Below, in pieces: positions 6,289 through 14,699 of a stretch of 20,629 nt of DNA. Made by a program: the position numbers and the translations under genes. The stretch comes from Chara braunii. Taxonomy: Eukaryota > Streptophyta > Charophyceae > Charales > Characeae. The notes under the pieces are model-generated. The model ran no database searches and was not told where the DNA came from. It worked only from the letters and a program-made list of their open reading frames with translations. The DNA lies in the NCBI GenBank assembly GCA_003427395.1, contig BFEA01000299.1, positions 1,956,692-1,977,320 of the forward strand. Reading direction: 5' to 3'. Position 1 is the first letter of the stretch. Each line of letters begins with the position of its first letter.

Positions 6289-6840
6289 ATGATTGCAGTC
6301 AAGTCATCCCCCGTCAGCGAGTCAGTTTTGGCCAATCTCAACAAGATAGCCCTCAAGGATGCTATCCAATATCATTACGTCAGTGCCACTGACTTTAGGC
6401 AAAGGGACATGTCAATCTTTGCAGTTCTTACCAATTTTGCAGGTGGTATCATCTACGACCTAAGACTCTATGTGAAAAAGGGTAAAGAGACCCATGAATA
6501 CTTTGATTAAGTCTGGGTCTCTGCTACCAGGTACTTTGAAGGAAGAGAGAAAGAGCTTGATGAGAGTGGTGCCAAGCTGATTCGCAGCTTCGAACCAAAG
6601 CTTTACATTGATTATCCGAAACCTCCAGTTTCTTTCACTCTCACAGACGACTCTTGTTGGGGTGATCTGGTTGACGTGGCCAAGAGATATATCTCGCCTG
6701 CAGTGATTGACTATGGGGCAGTGACCGAGTCATCCGAGTTCCAACATCTCAGGCAAGGGATTCTCTCTCGACCATATCTTCCTACCCTATGGGAAAATTT
6801 TTGTGCTATGGTTGACTTTCGTATCATGGGACTTAGATGA
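6289..6840 (+). pseudogene. LTR-encoded cystatin-like domain protein, nonsense-broken 5' copy
   Basis: An ATG after AACAACAC opens a frame of 183 codons ending at TGA 6838-6840, interrupted once by TAA at 6508-6510 (codon 74); the 3' LTR has TCA at that codon. Order in the protein: a helix with VLANLNKIALK (residues 13-23), a strand with YHYVSA, a strand with IFAVLTNFAGG (about 43-53), a strand YDLRLY, a helix rich in E and K (EGREKELDESG), then a tail with PPVSFTLTDDSCWGDLVD. Helix, then three strands, with a glycine turn before a Y-x-(L/V)-(R/K)-x-Y strand, resembles the cystatin/monellin fold. The cystatin QVVAG inhibitory motif is not present. Protease inhibition is therefore not claimed. 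Confidence 0.6.
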
Positions 6841-7241
6841 AAATGCTCAGAACTAGCCGGCTTCAGGTGACTCTACATCGAGAGACCACGGCCTCAGAGG
6901 GTACGGAGACTTGACCGAAAGTACAAGAGACATGCAACAAAGTGAGAGATTGAGTGTGAGATTCAGAGGGATGAGTGAGGACTCTTGACTAATGCTGGTC
7001 ATGCTCTCTACATGTGTACTCTCTGAGATTATTATCAGTTCTTATTCTTCCCTCATTCAACTCTATCTTTGCTCACGTCGGTCAGTTTTGTATCGTCTAC
7101 GTTGCTCTGCATGATGATTGTTTTTTCTTGACGATCCTGTCACAGTTCTCAAAAGCTAGAAAATTGATAAAATTGATGCATGTATGAGAAACCATAATTT
7201 TATGATTATTATTTGCATGATTTTTTGCTGTTCCGAATCTA

Positions 7242-7247
7242 AATAAA
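7242..7247 (+). promoter_or_regulatory. LTR polyadenylation signal
   Basis: AATAAA about 190 bases before the end of the 5' LTR, conserved at 20331-20336 in the 3' LTR. Its place fits the R/U5 boundary of a retroelement LTR. Confidence 0.5.
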
Positions 7248-7440
7248 AGATTCCTGACACCGGAGACCGGCGAGGACCGCAATTGAAGGGTCTCGCTTGA
7301 AGTGGGACGCACACAACAAGAAGAGATTTGCTCTAATTAATTTATTTTATTTATTGGAAACATCAACCAAAATCCTGCGTGACAGCCTGTTGGCTTTCTG
7401 GTCCCCTGAAGAGGTCCGACAAGAAAAAGTGCGACAAAAA

Positions 7441-7458
7441 TGACGCCGTTGCCGAGGA
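7441..7458 (+). promoter_or_regulatory. primer-binding site for tRNA-Asp
   Basis: TGACGCCGTTGCCGAGGA matches the complement of the 3' end of plant cytosolic tRNA-Asp at 16 of 18 positions; both differences are G to A. It begins four bases after the LTR's terminal CA, the usual spacing for plant Tat/Athila-type elements. Both mismatches look like G-to-A decay after insertion. Confidence 0.75.
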
Positions 7459-7744
7459 CATGAAAATTTTTCGTGTCTGGGATGAGTCTGGGTCAGCATC
7501 AACTTTGAGCCTTTGATTAGGACTTCAGAACTGTTGACAATATCCTGATTTTCAGACTAACTCTATTATTTTGATTGAGACATCATTTTCTTGGAAATTC
7601 TCAGTTGCTAACTGGGTCTTATCTCTTCATGTATGTGGTACTACACTGAACCGGAGAAGGAGACTGACATTTCCTATTGGAGAGGATCAGGCTTGATCAC
7701 AGGTATGCCTTGTGAACCCTTGATGTCTTTGAAAAATTGAGGAA
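7459..7744 (+). other. element leader region without a clear gene
   Basis: The segment directly after the primer site has no long open frame and no gag-like motif. A short decayed frame around 7640-7720 cannot be assigned to anything. Confidence 0.5.
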
Positions 7745-8040
7745 GAAAAGAATGAGTCGGAGGGTAAGAGATTCCATCAAGAATGCTAACTACTGATTCA
7801 CTGAAAGAGCTCTCAAAATTTACTATAAGAGGGTTATTCCCCTATCAGTATGAGCACTGTTGGGTTTTACCAGTCTGGTAGTTCGACCATCCGTGTAGTA
7901 CTGACTCACTTCTTGGAGGGAGATATCTATGATATTCATCCATACGTCAAGAAGAGAGACTGCAATGATGGTGAAGTCTTTAACTGGCTATGAAAAATTG
8001 TTGTTCAGTCTATTTGTGATGAAAAGGCAGTTATAATCAG
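7745..8040 (+). pseudogene. interior domain copy A, frameshifted
   Basis: One frame gives a helical start (SRRVRDSIKNANY) and a strand segment (ALKIYYKRVIP), with in-frame stops. Near 7892 the frame changes and continues as VVLTHFLEGDIYDIHPYVKK before a stop at about 7991. The VLT strand followed by Y-D-x-x-x-Y-V-K-K lines up with the LTR-encoded domain and with copies B and C. It is a degraded relative. Confidence 0.5.
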
Positions 8041-8189
8041 GTGAAAGAAGAAACTGGAATGGGGGTTAATGCCTGTAACCTATGAGACAATTTCAATTCC
8101 TCCTATTCCTGAGAGCTATTGTAATGGAAGTAATTGGTTACCAATAATTAACATGGTACTGAGGTGGAAGAAATGAAAAGACTATCATG

Positions 8190-8672
8190 AGAGCAAGGAA
8201 AACTTCAGCAGAGGAAATCAGACGGAGAAGATTGAAATTTGGCAGAGGCTCAAGTCCAAGCGAGGAAAAAGTCGAGTGCCTCCTGAGATCACTGAACACT
8301 TTAAATGAGAAAGAAGCGTTCCTATACAAGATTGTCGAGTATGAGATGGTTGAGAGTGGATAGGAGCAGAAACGATTCTATGTCCTGACATTTCACTTTA
8401 CAGACCTGGACACATATGATGTAAGAATTTATGTTCCTAAAGAAAGAAGTGTTGATGCTGTTTATGAGAGATGTTGAGGATTTGCTGAGGAAGTTGTACT
8501 GAAAGAGAAAGAGAGACTTGAGAGAGAAAATAAGTATTTTATTGGATCTACTCGGTTTAGTGTCTTTGAGGGATTCCCAACTCCTCTTTTACCTGATATT
8601 TTGTCAATCAACAACTGGTCTGCAGTGATTGAGTTTGCACCGAAAGTGAGAGGAGACCAAAAATGCAAATGA
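8190..8672 (+). pseudogene. interior domain copy B, two in-frame stops
   Basis: The frame reads SEEKVECLLRSLNTLNEKEA (helix), LYKIVEYEM (strand), FYVLTFHFTDLDTYDVRIY (strand pair), then a charged helix (LKEKERLERE) and a tail with PTPLLPDIL. TAG after residues SG and TGA after residues ERC interrupt it. It is the clearest interior copy and aligns along its whole length with the LTR frame, including the E/K-rich helix after the strand pair and a proline-bearing tail. Confidence 0.6.
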
Positions 8673-8713
8673 GTCAACCATACGTACCTTCAAAAGTGAG
8701 ACCCTGATTTAGG

Positions 8714-9097
8714 TTGGAAAGGGGATATAAGAGGCTGAGTAAGGAGGATTCTGATAACCTACTCAATTCTCTTAATTATATAACAAGGAGAGTTGTGATT
8801 CCCTACGAGGTTGTGAGGTTTGAGGCACTAGGATGGGAACTTGATGGTATGTATGTCCTTACCTGCTATTTTATTGACCTTGATGAGTTAGACATTGGGA
8901 TCTACGTGCCACGACATAGGTTTGAAGAGTGTAGAAGTAGTCGATGCTGGCAACAAACGTCAGATATTGTGCATGACGAAAAGAGAAGACTTGAACAAGT
9001 AGGGGAGAGTTTCTCTTGGAGTACCTATGTTAGGTCATTCACTGGGATACCGTCTCCACCTGTTGAAGGGCTTTTGTTTCAAGGAATAATTGGTTAA
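8714..9097 (+). CDS. interior domain copy C, open 127-codon frame
   Basis: This is the longest uninterrupted interior copy. It reads RLSKEDSDNLLNSLNYITRR (helix), VIPYEVVRFEALG (strand), YVLTCYFIDLDELDIGIYVP (strand pair), a charged helix (DEKRRLEQVGE) and a tail with GIPSPPVEGLLF. The first codon is not ATG: the frame opens at TTG after a stop, so it is a domain remnant and not a complete gene. It matches copy B in all elements, which suggests tandem domain duplication. No catalytic residues are recognisable. Confidence 0.5.
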   Translation: MERGYKRLSKEDSDNLLNSLNYITRRVVIPYEVVRFEALGWELDGMYVLTCYFIDLDELDIGIYVPRHRFEECRSSRCWQQTSDIVHDEKRRLEQVGESFSWSTYVRSFTGIPSPPVEGLLFQGIIG

Positions 9098-9401
9098 TGA
9101 TGATGTATTTTGTATGAAAGGTGAAGAGGACTCAAGAAGAATACTCTCAGCGGCAAGGATAATTGTTGTGAGAGGCAGACTTTATGAAGTAACTGGGTTG
9201 AATAATCCATTTGTACTTCTAAGGTACGACACTTGTGTAAGAGGGCGAATAATATTTCACATTCCAGTGGTCAAATTCCTGAACAACGACAGCTTGGACG
9301 TAAGGATTTATGCTCCAGTATGCCTAGAGAAGGAAGATGATTTATTCGGAATGTCGGATGGGAGTTTATGTCAGCCTTATAAGGACGAAAGAGTGGCTTG
9401 A
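9090..9401 (+). CDS. interior domain copy D, diverged open frame
   Basis: A 103-codon frame that starts eight bases before copy C's frame ends, in a different phase. It keeps a strand-like GRLYEVTGL, a long hydrophobic middle and the signature SLDVRIYAP, corresponding to TYDVRIYVP in copy B. The VLT strand is not conserved, and the helix is shorter. It is probably a further diverged repeat and not a separate gene. A non-ATG initiation codon again argues for a remnant. Confidence 0.4.
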   Translation: MVNDDVFCMKGEEDSRRILSAARIIVVRGRLYEVTGLNNPFVLLRYDTCVRGRIIFHIPVVKFLNNDSLDVRIYAPVCLEKEDDLFGMSDGSLCQPYKDERVA

Positions 9402-9703
9402 AAAGTTACGAAGAAAATTAACTTGGGGTAAAGGAATAAGGCGATCTGAGAGACCCCCTAGTTTTTTAACTACTGATGACTTTGACCACAGGAGAGACTG
9501 ATCGCCTCTTCTGGAAGTCATTGTCGTAGTAGGTAACGCAAGGGAGAGTGACTACAGTAGTGATAAAGTCCTTACTTCTAAATACTTTTGAACAACAGTT
9601 TGAGATCCCGGACTACACTCTTTCACAGATCTACCTCTCCTGACAAAGCCTATAGGTGATACCGGCGAGATCCAACTGGTTTGTTTGATGTACCTATTGG
9701 AAG
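9402..9703. other. no gene seen
   Basis: There are many stops in all frames. An 8-bp inverted repeat, AGGCGATC at 9439 and GATCGCCT at 9500, encloses 53 bases. Nothing else was recognised. Confidence 0.5.
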
Positions 9704-10042
9704 TCAGAGGACCCATAGTACCTGCCTAACCCGAAAGGGACCTAGTAATAGGAAAGCACTGACAATCTCATCAGTAATCGGGAAGGGGTCTATGCATCTG
9801 CATAACGCAAATTTCATTCTCAGGTTTTTTATTATATCAGAGATAGGTGCTTCCATTGTAATATTGTTTTTTCCAAGACTGATAAGTGTAGACAAGAATT
9901 TCACTTTATCGCCAAGCTCTATCTTCGAGGATATTCTCAAATTAATACAAATATCATATACCAAGTTACAAATCTGTTTGGCTAAACAATAAGGTCCATT
10001 CACACCGAGAATCCAATCTTTCTCATATCGAACATTGTCCAT
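9704..10042 (-). CDS. unrecognised open frame on the opposite strand
   Basis: A 112-codon frame on the minus strand. It has an alternating hydrophobic and charged composition, including GDKVKFLSTLISLGKN and ITMEAPISDIIKNLRMKF. The helical pattern is vaguely like a copia-type Gag (UBN2) segment, but no CCHC zinc knuckle follows, so this is only a weak guess. The plus strand is also open over almost the same span, which reduces the coding evidence for either. Confidence 0.2.
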   Translation of the reverse strand: MDNVRYEKDWILGVNGPYCLAKQICNLVYDICINLRISSKIELGDKVKFLSTLISLGKNNITMEAPISDIIKNLRMKFALCRCIDPFPITDEIVSAFLLLGPFRVRQVLWVL

Positions 10043-10155
10043 AGTGATTGATAATGCCTGGTTCCATTGAACAACTAACGTTCAGAGTTATATTGGAGGG
10101 AAGAGTGGTCAAGACATAAGGGACTCTTCGGATTTCAGACAGAAGCCTCTCTACT

Positions 10156-10587
10156 TTGGATGAATTTGAGTTTTTGCAACCTTTCATTGATCGTATGAGA
10201 GACTCTGTCTTGAGAGCAGTTAGTGACCTGACCGAGATCAACTATTTATTGAAAGTGGTGAAAGTGGGGATTATTGAGGGAGTATCATATAACTCCTCTA
10301 GAGAACGAGTCTGTCTTGCCAGGAGAATCAACTGCGATCCATAAGCCATGCAATTTAACTATGAGATTATAGACCTGACACGGTACTTTATGATCCGGGG
10401 TACTGTGAAAGGGTATAACAGAAGATTGAGTAAGGATGATGGAAGAGAACTGATTGAAGATTATATTGGAAGACTGAGAATAATTGCGTTGCCTTTGATC
10501 ACCACCCAATCTATTATTGCCTACACTCTCTACATACAAAGCCAACCAGTAAGAGAACAGTTTCAGAGAACTGAAAGAAGTACATGA
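10156..10587 (+). pseudogene. interior domain copy E, partial and degraded
   Basis: Two adjacent frames separated by a TAA near 10342. The second contains KGYNRRLSKDDGRELIEDY, clearly related to RGYKRLSKEDSDNLLNSLNY at the start of copy C, followed by IIAYTLYIQSQPV where copy C has its VLT strand. The first frame has a helix and a LLKVVKVGII strand of unclear relation. The rest of the domain is lost. Confidence 0.45.
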
Positions 10588-10995
10588 GACAGTAAGACAC
10601 TGCAAGACTGAAAGTTTCAGCAGACTCTGATTATTCTTGTATTATCAAATTCAGTATATCAATTTTCAGCATGTCAATTTTGACACGAGAAACCGAGGAG
10701 AGAACCTTCAGATGATTTATATTCGTTTCTGCATCTGAATTAAGTTTCCTTATTTCTGCAAGTGACAAAACCAATGAGATTAAGGTATCATTGATGCAGA
10801 GCCACAATTGATCCATGAGTATCAAATCCCTCAGTGAGGGACAACTGTGAGGTGCAACTGCAGTGAGGGAGTGATGAAAGATCACCTTATCTAAGTATTG
10901 ATGTGGTATCAAGTTCAGAGGACTCGTGGATGTGGCGCATCAAAGTGTAATCAATATTAAGTTATCGTAATGAAGAGGAAGTCTGACAGACATAA

Positions 10996-11175
10996 AAAAG
11001 TTCAACTCTACTTGACCAGAGAGTTGTAAGTAGAGGGACTTCGTGTCTTCTGACCGAGTTGCCTGTCCAAGAGAGTTATCAAGAAGATAGGCGTAAAGAA
11101 GTTCAGCCTTGCTTGACCAGAGAGTTGTCAGCATGGAGACTTCATGTTTCTTGACTAAGTTGCCTATTTTTTGTC
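10996..11175. repeat. 101-bp tandem repeat, about 1.8 copies
   Basis: A unit beginning AGTTCA and containing CTTGACCAGAGAGTTGT occurs at about 10999 and again 101 bases later. Both units share a downstream GACTTC...TTGCCT part. A minus-strand frame runs through the repeats and the next block, but it looks like a by-product of the repetition. Confidence 0.75.
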
Positions 11176-11178
11176 TCA

Positions 11179-11396
11179 GATGAGGGAAGAGACCTCTCTG
11201 GGCCAGTATCTCTATACTTCCTTGAGGCTGACGGGAGGTCTCTTGAAAGTATTCTAAGATGAGGGAAGAGACCTCTCTGGGATCAGCGCTTTGTATTTCC
11301 TGAGGCTGAAGAGAGGTCTCTAGGAAACGCACAGTCGATTTTTTCTTTTCTTGCTGTTCAGTGCCTCTTGAGACCGAAGGGACGTCTCTTGAGAAA
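11179..11396. repeat. tandem repeat of about 79 bp with conserved palindromic arms
   Basis: GATGAGGGAAGAGACCTC begins units at 11179 and 11258. A third, partial unit at about 11369 keeps only the right part. Inside unit 1, AAGAGACCTC (11187) pairs with GAGGTCTCTT (11235-11244) over 10 bp. Unit 2 keeps 9 bp (11267-11275 with 11313-11321). Between the arms the units differ more than in the arms. Confidence 0.75.
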
Positions 11397-12160
11397 TGTT
11401 TGTTTTGTTATCTAGGACATGGGTTGTCTGACCTTGGGCTTGATATGTTTTGTTTGATTGTCTGTGCCTGGGATTTTCTTCTCTAACCTAAAGACGCATT
11501 GATTGTCAGGGTTAGCTAGAGCCTTACCACAGTAGGTTGCAATCTGGTGGGGTCGGCAGGTCCCCGACGCGAGTGTCGAATTCTGTAGTTGACTGAGGCT
11601 AAGACTCCGGGAGTCTGACCTGTGAGGTCAAAAGGGGTCAGTTGGAACCCTACCGCAGTCAGAGGATGCAATCCAATGAGGTTCGCCAGAGCCTGAAACC
11701 GTGGTTAGACCGGTTCCCACGTTCAGAAATTTGGGCGGGGCAGCCAACGCCCTAGGCCAAAAACTGGTGGGTAAGCCCGTCCCCGACCACAGTGGTCAAA
11801 TCCGGGTACGGGACAATTAGACTAACGGGAGGTCTACTGTCATAGGGTGACCAGACCCGCTATAGTCTGGGTGTCCTGGCGTGAGGTGCGCCAAAGGGTC
11901 ACCATATTTGAGAAGTGGGTATGGTGGTCTTGACCTGGAGGCAGGTTAAAGGGGTTGTCAAGACAAATGGTCTGATTAGTCTTGGCCTAAGGCGGCCCGA
12001 ATAAGGTATGTCAAACTGACGGGAGGTCTGTCATTCCTAGCGAGTGGTAGGCCAAAACTAAGGAAATCAATAACTCTTGGGTTAGAGGAACTGTTTATGT
12101 TGCTTTATTTATTATATTATTTTGGGTTTTCATTTTATTTATTTTTTTATTTAATTATTA
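11397..12160. other. non-coding, hairpin-rich interior segment
   Basis: No reading frame of note. Many inverted repeats are present: AGACTC/GAGTCT and TGACCT/AGGTCA near 11600-11632, GACCAC/GTGGTC near 11787, GGTGACC/GGTCACC enclosing AGAC/GTCT and TGGCG/CGCCA at about 11847-11904, and GTCTTGAC/GTCAAGAC at about 11927-11966. The phrase (T/A)ACGGGAGGTCT, also found in the tandem repeat upstream, recurs near 11833 and 12019. The last 60 bases are AT-rich. Confidence 0.55.
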
Positions 12161-12270
12161 CATGATGAATGCTTTTAGGGGACTTGCATGTTGGGATCAC
12201 GCTTGGTGGTTTGTGGAACTTGCTGTTTTGCAAGATCAAACAAATCTATCTAAAGTTTCCAGACGAGACA

Positions 12271-12430
12271 AAGAGAACGGGGTTTGGTATCCCTATTTAT
12301 TTGTCCGAGAAGTGAGGATACGCCTCGCTCAGACCAGAGAAAAGGAACGGGGTTTGGTATCCCCTAAGTTCCTTGAGAAGTTGAGAAAACGTCTCACTCA
12401 GGCTAGAGAACAGGAAAAGGGTTTGGTATG
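12271..12430 (+). repeat. 70-bp tandem repeat, about 2.3 copies
   Basis: GGGGTTTGGTATCCC recurs at about 12279 and 12349, with a variant near 12418. Units of 70 and 69 bp share GAGAAGT.GAG and (C/A)CTCA..C.AGAGAA. A plus-strand frame of 103 codons (12162-12473) crosses them and gives a repeated REKER/REQEK-GLV motif. A 69-70 bp period cannot hold one frame across many units, so coding is doubtful. Confidence 0.7.
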
Positions 12431-12748
12431 CCTTACACTTGATACTACTGACAGTGAGTGTCCACATTGCTAACTCGAGATTAATGATATCCCTGGAAAC
12501 ACTACGCGAAGTGGGAAATGAGGTAACTTCTCCACTGAAAGAGTCGAAGAGAAATTCAGGTTTCCAGATAGTAAAAAGTCAAAACCAAGTTGCAGATGAG
12601 CGAACTGAGAAACAATCCTTCTTAAATTTTATTTGGTGGCCGACAGAGCGGCCTGGTTCACGAGGAACGTGGCCTCGAGGTATTCAAACTCTTTAAGTCT
12701 GGGACGCTATGAAGTGTAACATGAATTGAAAGATTTAAAGAAACCGAT

Positions 12749-13201
12749 TCAGAAATTTGAGAGAAAATCACGCTTATACAGGATATAGAAGACAACCATG
12801 AACTCAATCTGAAGTAAGGAAAGAAGAAAGAAGATGTTGAGAAGAGTGCAGTTATTAAGATGAGAAGAGGGAGAAGGTGGTGGAACTGGGACTAGGGCCC
12901 TGCTCGCCGCCGGGGTAGTGGGGCCTCTGGGGAAATACGGAGGAAAGGAGAGACTTGGGGCACCATAGCGTGCCTCAAATTTCTTTTGGAAATACTCCAT
13001 CTTAGTTGGCGATGGAGTTTTCTCGTGCCAACTAGTGAGTGAGTGGCGTGGGTATGGCTTTGCGTTGCCATATCCTCGGACCTCCTCTTCCCCCTCCTCC
13101 TCTGAACTATACTCGCGCCTTGCACGAGGCGGCGGCTCTTCACGAGCCTTCCCTGCTCTTCCACCTCTTCCTCTTCCCTGTCCCCTACGTGCTTCAGGCA
13201 T
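12749..13201 (-). CDS. possible basic RG-rich protein, 150 codons
   Basis: On the minus strand an ATG at 13201 opens a frame beginning MPEARRGQGRGRGGRAG, an RGG-like basic tract. An acidic stretch (SSEEEGEEE), a central part with YFQKKFEARYGAP, a proline-rich part and a hydrophobic end follow. Basic RG-rich starts occur in several Gag-like and RNA-binding proteins, but no diagnostic domain is present. On this strand, a pyrimidine run followed by TTCAG at about 12809-12830 looks like a splice acceptor, so the last 20 residues may belong to another exon or be non-coding. The frame overlaps a perfect pseudoknot-type repeat (12994-13034). Confidence 0.3.
   Translation of the reverse strand: MPEARRGQGRGRGGRAGKAREEPPPRARREYSSEEEGEEEVRGYGNAKPYPRHSLTSWHEKTPSPTKMEYFQKKFEARYGAPSLSFPPYFPRGPTTPAASRALVPVPPPSPSSHLNNCTLLNIFFLLSLLQIEFMVVFYILYKRDFLSNF
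12994..13034 (+). other. perfect H-type pseudoknot motif
   Basis: Stem 1 is ACTCCATC (12994-13001) with GATGGAGT (13011-13018). Stem 2 is TAGTTGGC (13003-13010), lying in the loop of stem 1, with GCCAACTA (13027-13034). Connecting loops on the plus strand are 1, 0 and 8 bases, the usual geometry of a compact H-type pseudoknot. Function is not known. Confidence 0.5.
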
Positions 13202-13395
13202 GAAGCAAGAAGAAGAAAAGGTATGTCGCGACAGAAAGGAGGTTAAAGGAGAGCTTGAGAACAAGAAGACCGAGTTACTAGGGAAGAGAGAGGAGAGCGG
13301 ATACGCAAGTCATACGGAGTAGCTGCACGAGAAAGGTTCTTTTAAAAAAGAATAGAACGACTGGCGCCTACGATCACCTATCTGAAATCGAACAG

Positions 13396-13590
13396 ATTCT
13401 CAAACTACAGCTAACGCTCCTTTGTATAATTTGTTTGGTTGTTCTCTGTGGTACCGCGGCACCTGTGCTTTTTCATCTATTAGCTCAAAGAGAAGTTTCC
13501 ACTGGTGCTCCTTTCTTTAATGGTACTATAATACCTATTTTTATTTGTTTACTACTTGTTTTAGTTTATATACAATACAGAAGTGCGAAG
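13396..13590 (+). pseudogene. ccmFc: nuclear copy of the 5' part of mitochondrial ccmFc (NUMT-like fragment)
   Basis: About 64 codons read without a stop and match the N-terminus of CcmFC, the C-terminal-type subunit of the CcmF haem lyase. That subunit works in cytochrome c maturation in the plant mitochondrial inner membrane. The diagnostic runs LVVLCGTAAPV and STGAPFFNGTIIPI are present, followed by a hydrophobic membrane segment ending VYIQYR. The frame can be followed back to 13396, where the family's initiator Met position is ATT, here isoleucine. Similarity stops near 13590 and unrelated sequence follows. Full-length CcmFC is several hundred residues, so this is a fragment. Its place between two LTRs suggests transfer of organelle DNA into the element or its locus. 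A real mitochondrial locus is less likely. Confidence 0.75.
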
Positions 13591-13672
13591 GAGGCTGTGT
13601 GCGCAGTGGGGGCGTGAGATAGCAACTAGCGCAGAGTCACAATGAGAAACTTATCTACGGCACGCTGTAGAA

Positions 13673-14215
13673 ATGAGTAAGGAAGCATTCGACCTTTACT
13701 ATTTTATACTAACCGGTCGCTGCTCTTTGGGCCCATCGGGGACGCTGGGCGGGGGTTTGGTATCATGTCCAAGGGCACGATGTCCTGACCCTCCGCTGAG
13801 TACCCAATGCTTGTTCGGACCCGCTACTTACTTGTTACCAGCTCGGGAACCTGTCGATGCATGGACCTTCGCGGGGTACTGGATTTCTGCAGTGCGCCAG
13901 GTATACTCAAGGCAGCACTCTGCTGCAGGCAGGTCTAACTGGCGCTGTCAGAGGGCGCGGTGTTCCAGCCCTCCGTTGTGTACTGAGTGCCTCCTCGCTG
14001 TGCGGGCCCGCTGTGTACCGAGTGCCTGCTCACGTACAGAGTCCATTGCGCACCGTACCTCCGCTCACTCACCGCTTTGTATGCCCGCATACTTTCGCTG
14101 TAGACCCGGTACCAGTCCGCAGGGTCATGCAGAATCGACAAGCCCCGTTACTGCGCTCCAAGTGGTACCGCACAGGGTTGGTGCCCTGCCTTACAACGGG
14201 CCAGTCAGTAGCTGA
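13673..14215 (+). other. open frame of 180 codons with internal DNA repeats, doubtful coding
   Basis: The frame contains related cysteine/proline-rich stretches (RARCPDPPLSTQC and RARCSSPPLCTEC), reflecting a diverged DNA duplication about 182 bases apart (about 13770 and 13952). A smaller one, TGTGTAC(C/T)GAGTGCCT, occurs near 13977 and 14011. Three frames are open over parts of this GC-rich stretch, so openness is weak evidence. No domain is recognised. Confidence 0.2.
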
Positions 14216-14489
14216 AGTGACCGCCAGATTTGCTTAGCACGATAGAGAAAGGGGCGGGGGTAGCACGGTCTATTCTGCTACATGCCAGGTCTTTATAGTC
14301 GTGTTTTGGGGTAGATGCAGTGGTGACGGTAAGAAAAAACGCAAAAGAAAGGAAAAAGGGAAAGGTTGAGTGTTGGGCTTTGGATTCGTGCATAGATTTC
14401 GATCGTTGTCCTAGCGCGTTAGTGTCTGATGGTTTTAGTGAGGTTGCCGCGCAAGAGAACTTTGAAGCGCCATCTTTCCTTTCTCTACT

Positions 14490-14556
14490 GTTATTATTAT
14501 TAATGATATTATTATTATTATTATTATTATTATTGTTACTATTACTATTATTATCA
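14490..14556. repeat. ATT/TTA microsatellite
   Basis: About 67 bases of mostly TTA/ATT triplets with interruptions (TAATGATA, TTGTTACTATTAC). It gives a leucine run in one plus-strand frame, which is a by-product. Confidence 0.95.
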
Positions 14557-14699
14557 ATGTTGCTAGTCGTTCTCTAAGTATCGTTTTCCTCAACCGTTTC
14601 GCAAGGGGGGAGACTGGCGATTTCTTTTCAAAATCGGTAGTAGCCTATGGGTTGCCTAGTCTGCCCAATCCTTCCGGTTCAGTTGTTGTGAGCTTGACT

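Larger units (their letters stand above)
5673..7436 (+). repeat. 5' LTR
   Basis: Bounded by TG and CA, and matching the 3' LTR nearly end to end with scattered substitutions and a few short indels. It includes a stretch with recurring CATTCAA and CTCAA motifs (about 6010-6170), a decayed protein-coding frame (6289-6840), a poly(A) signal AATAAA at 7242-7247 and an AT-rich terminal U5-like section. An 8-base segment present in the 3' copy near 20271 is missing here. Confidence 0.85.

Noticed and set aside
6289-6840. Active cysteine-protease inhibitor (true phytocystatin)
   Set aside because: Only the fold-like strand order is seen; the QVVAG-type inhibitory loop and the usual N-terminal helix signature are not present.
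11397-12160. Retroelement gag or pol relic in the hairpin-rich interior
   Set aside because: No CCHC knuckle, aspartic protease, YxDD or integrase HHCC/DDE pattern was visible in any frame.
13035-13322. Plus-strand frame with serine/proline-rich start
   Set aside because: It is antisense to the RG-rich minus-strand frame, low in complexity, and lacks a domain or splice support.
14320-14577. Frame ending in a long leucine run, resembling a membrane segment
   Set aside because: The leucines come from the TTA/ATT microsatellite.
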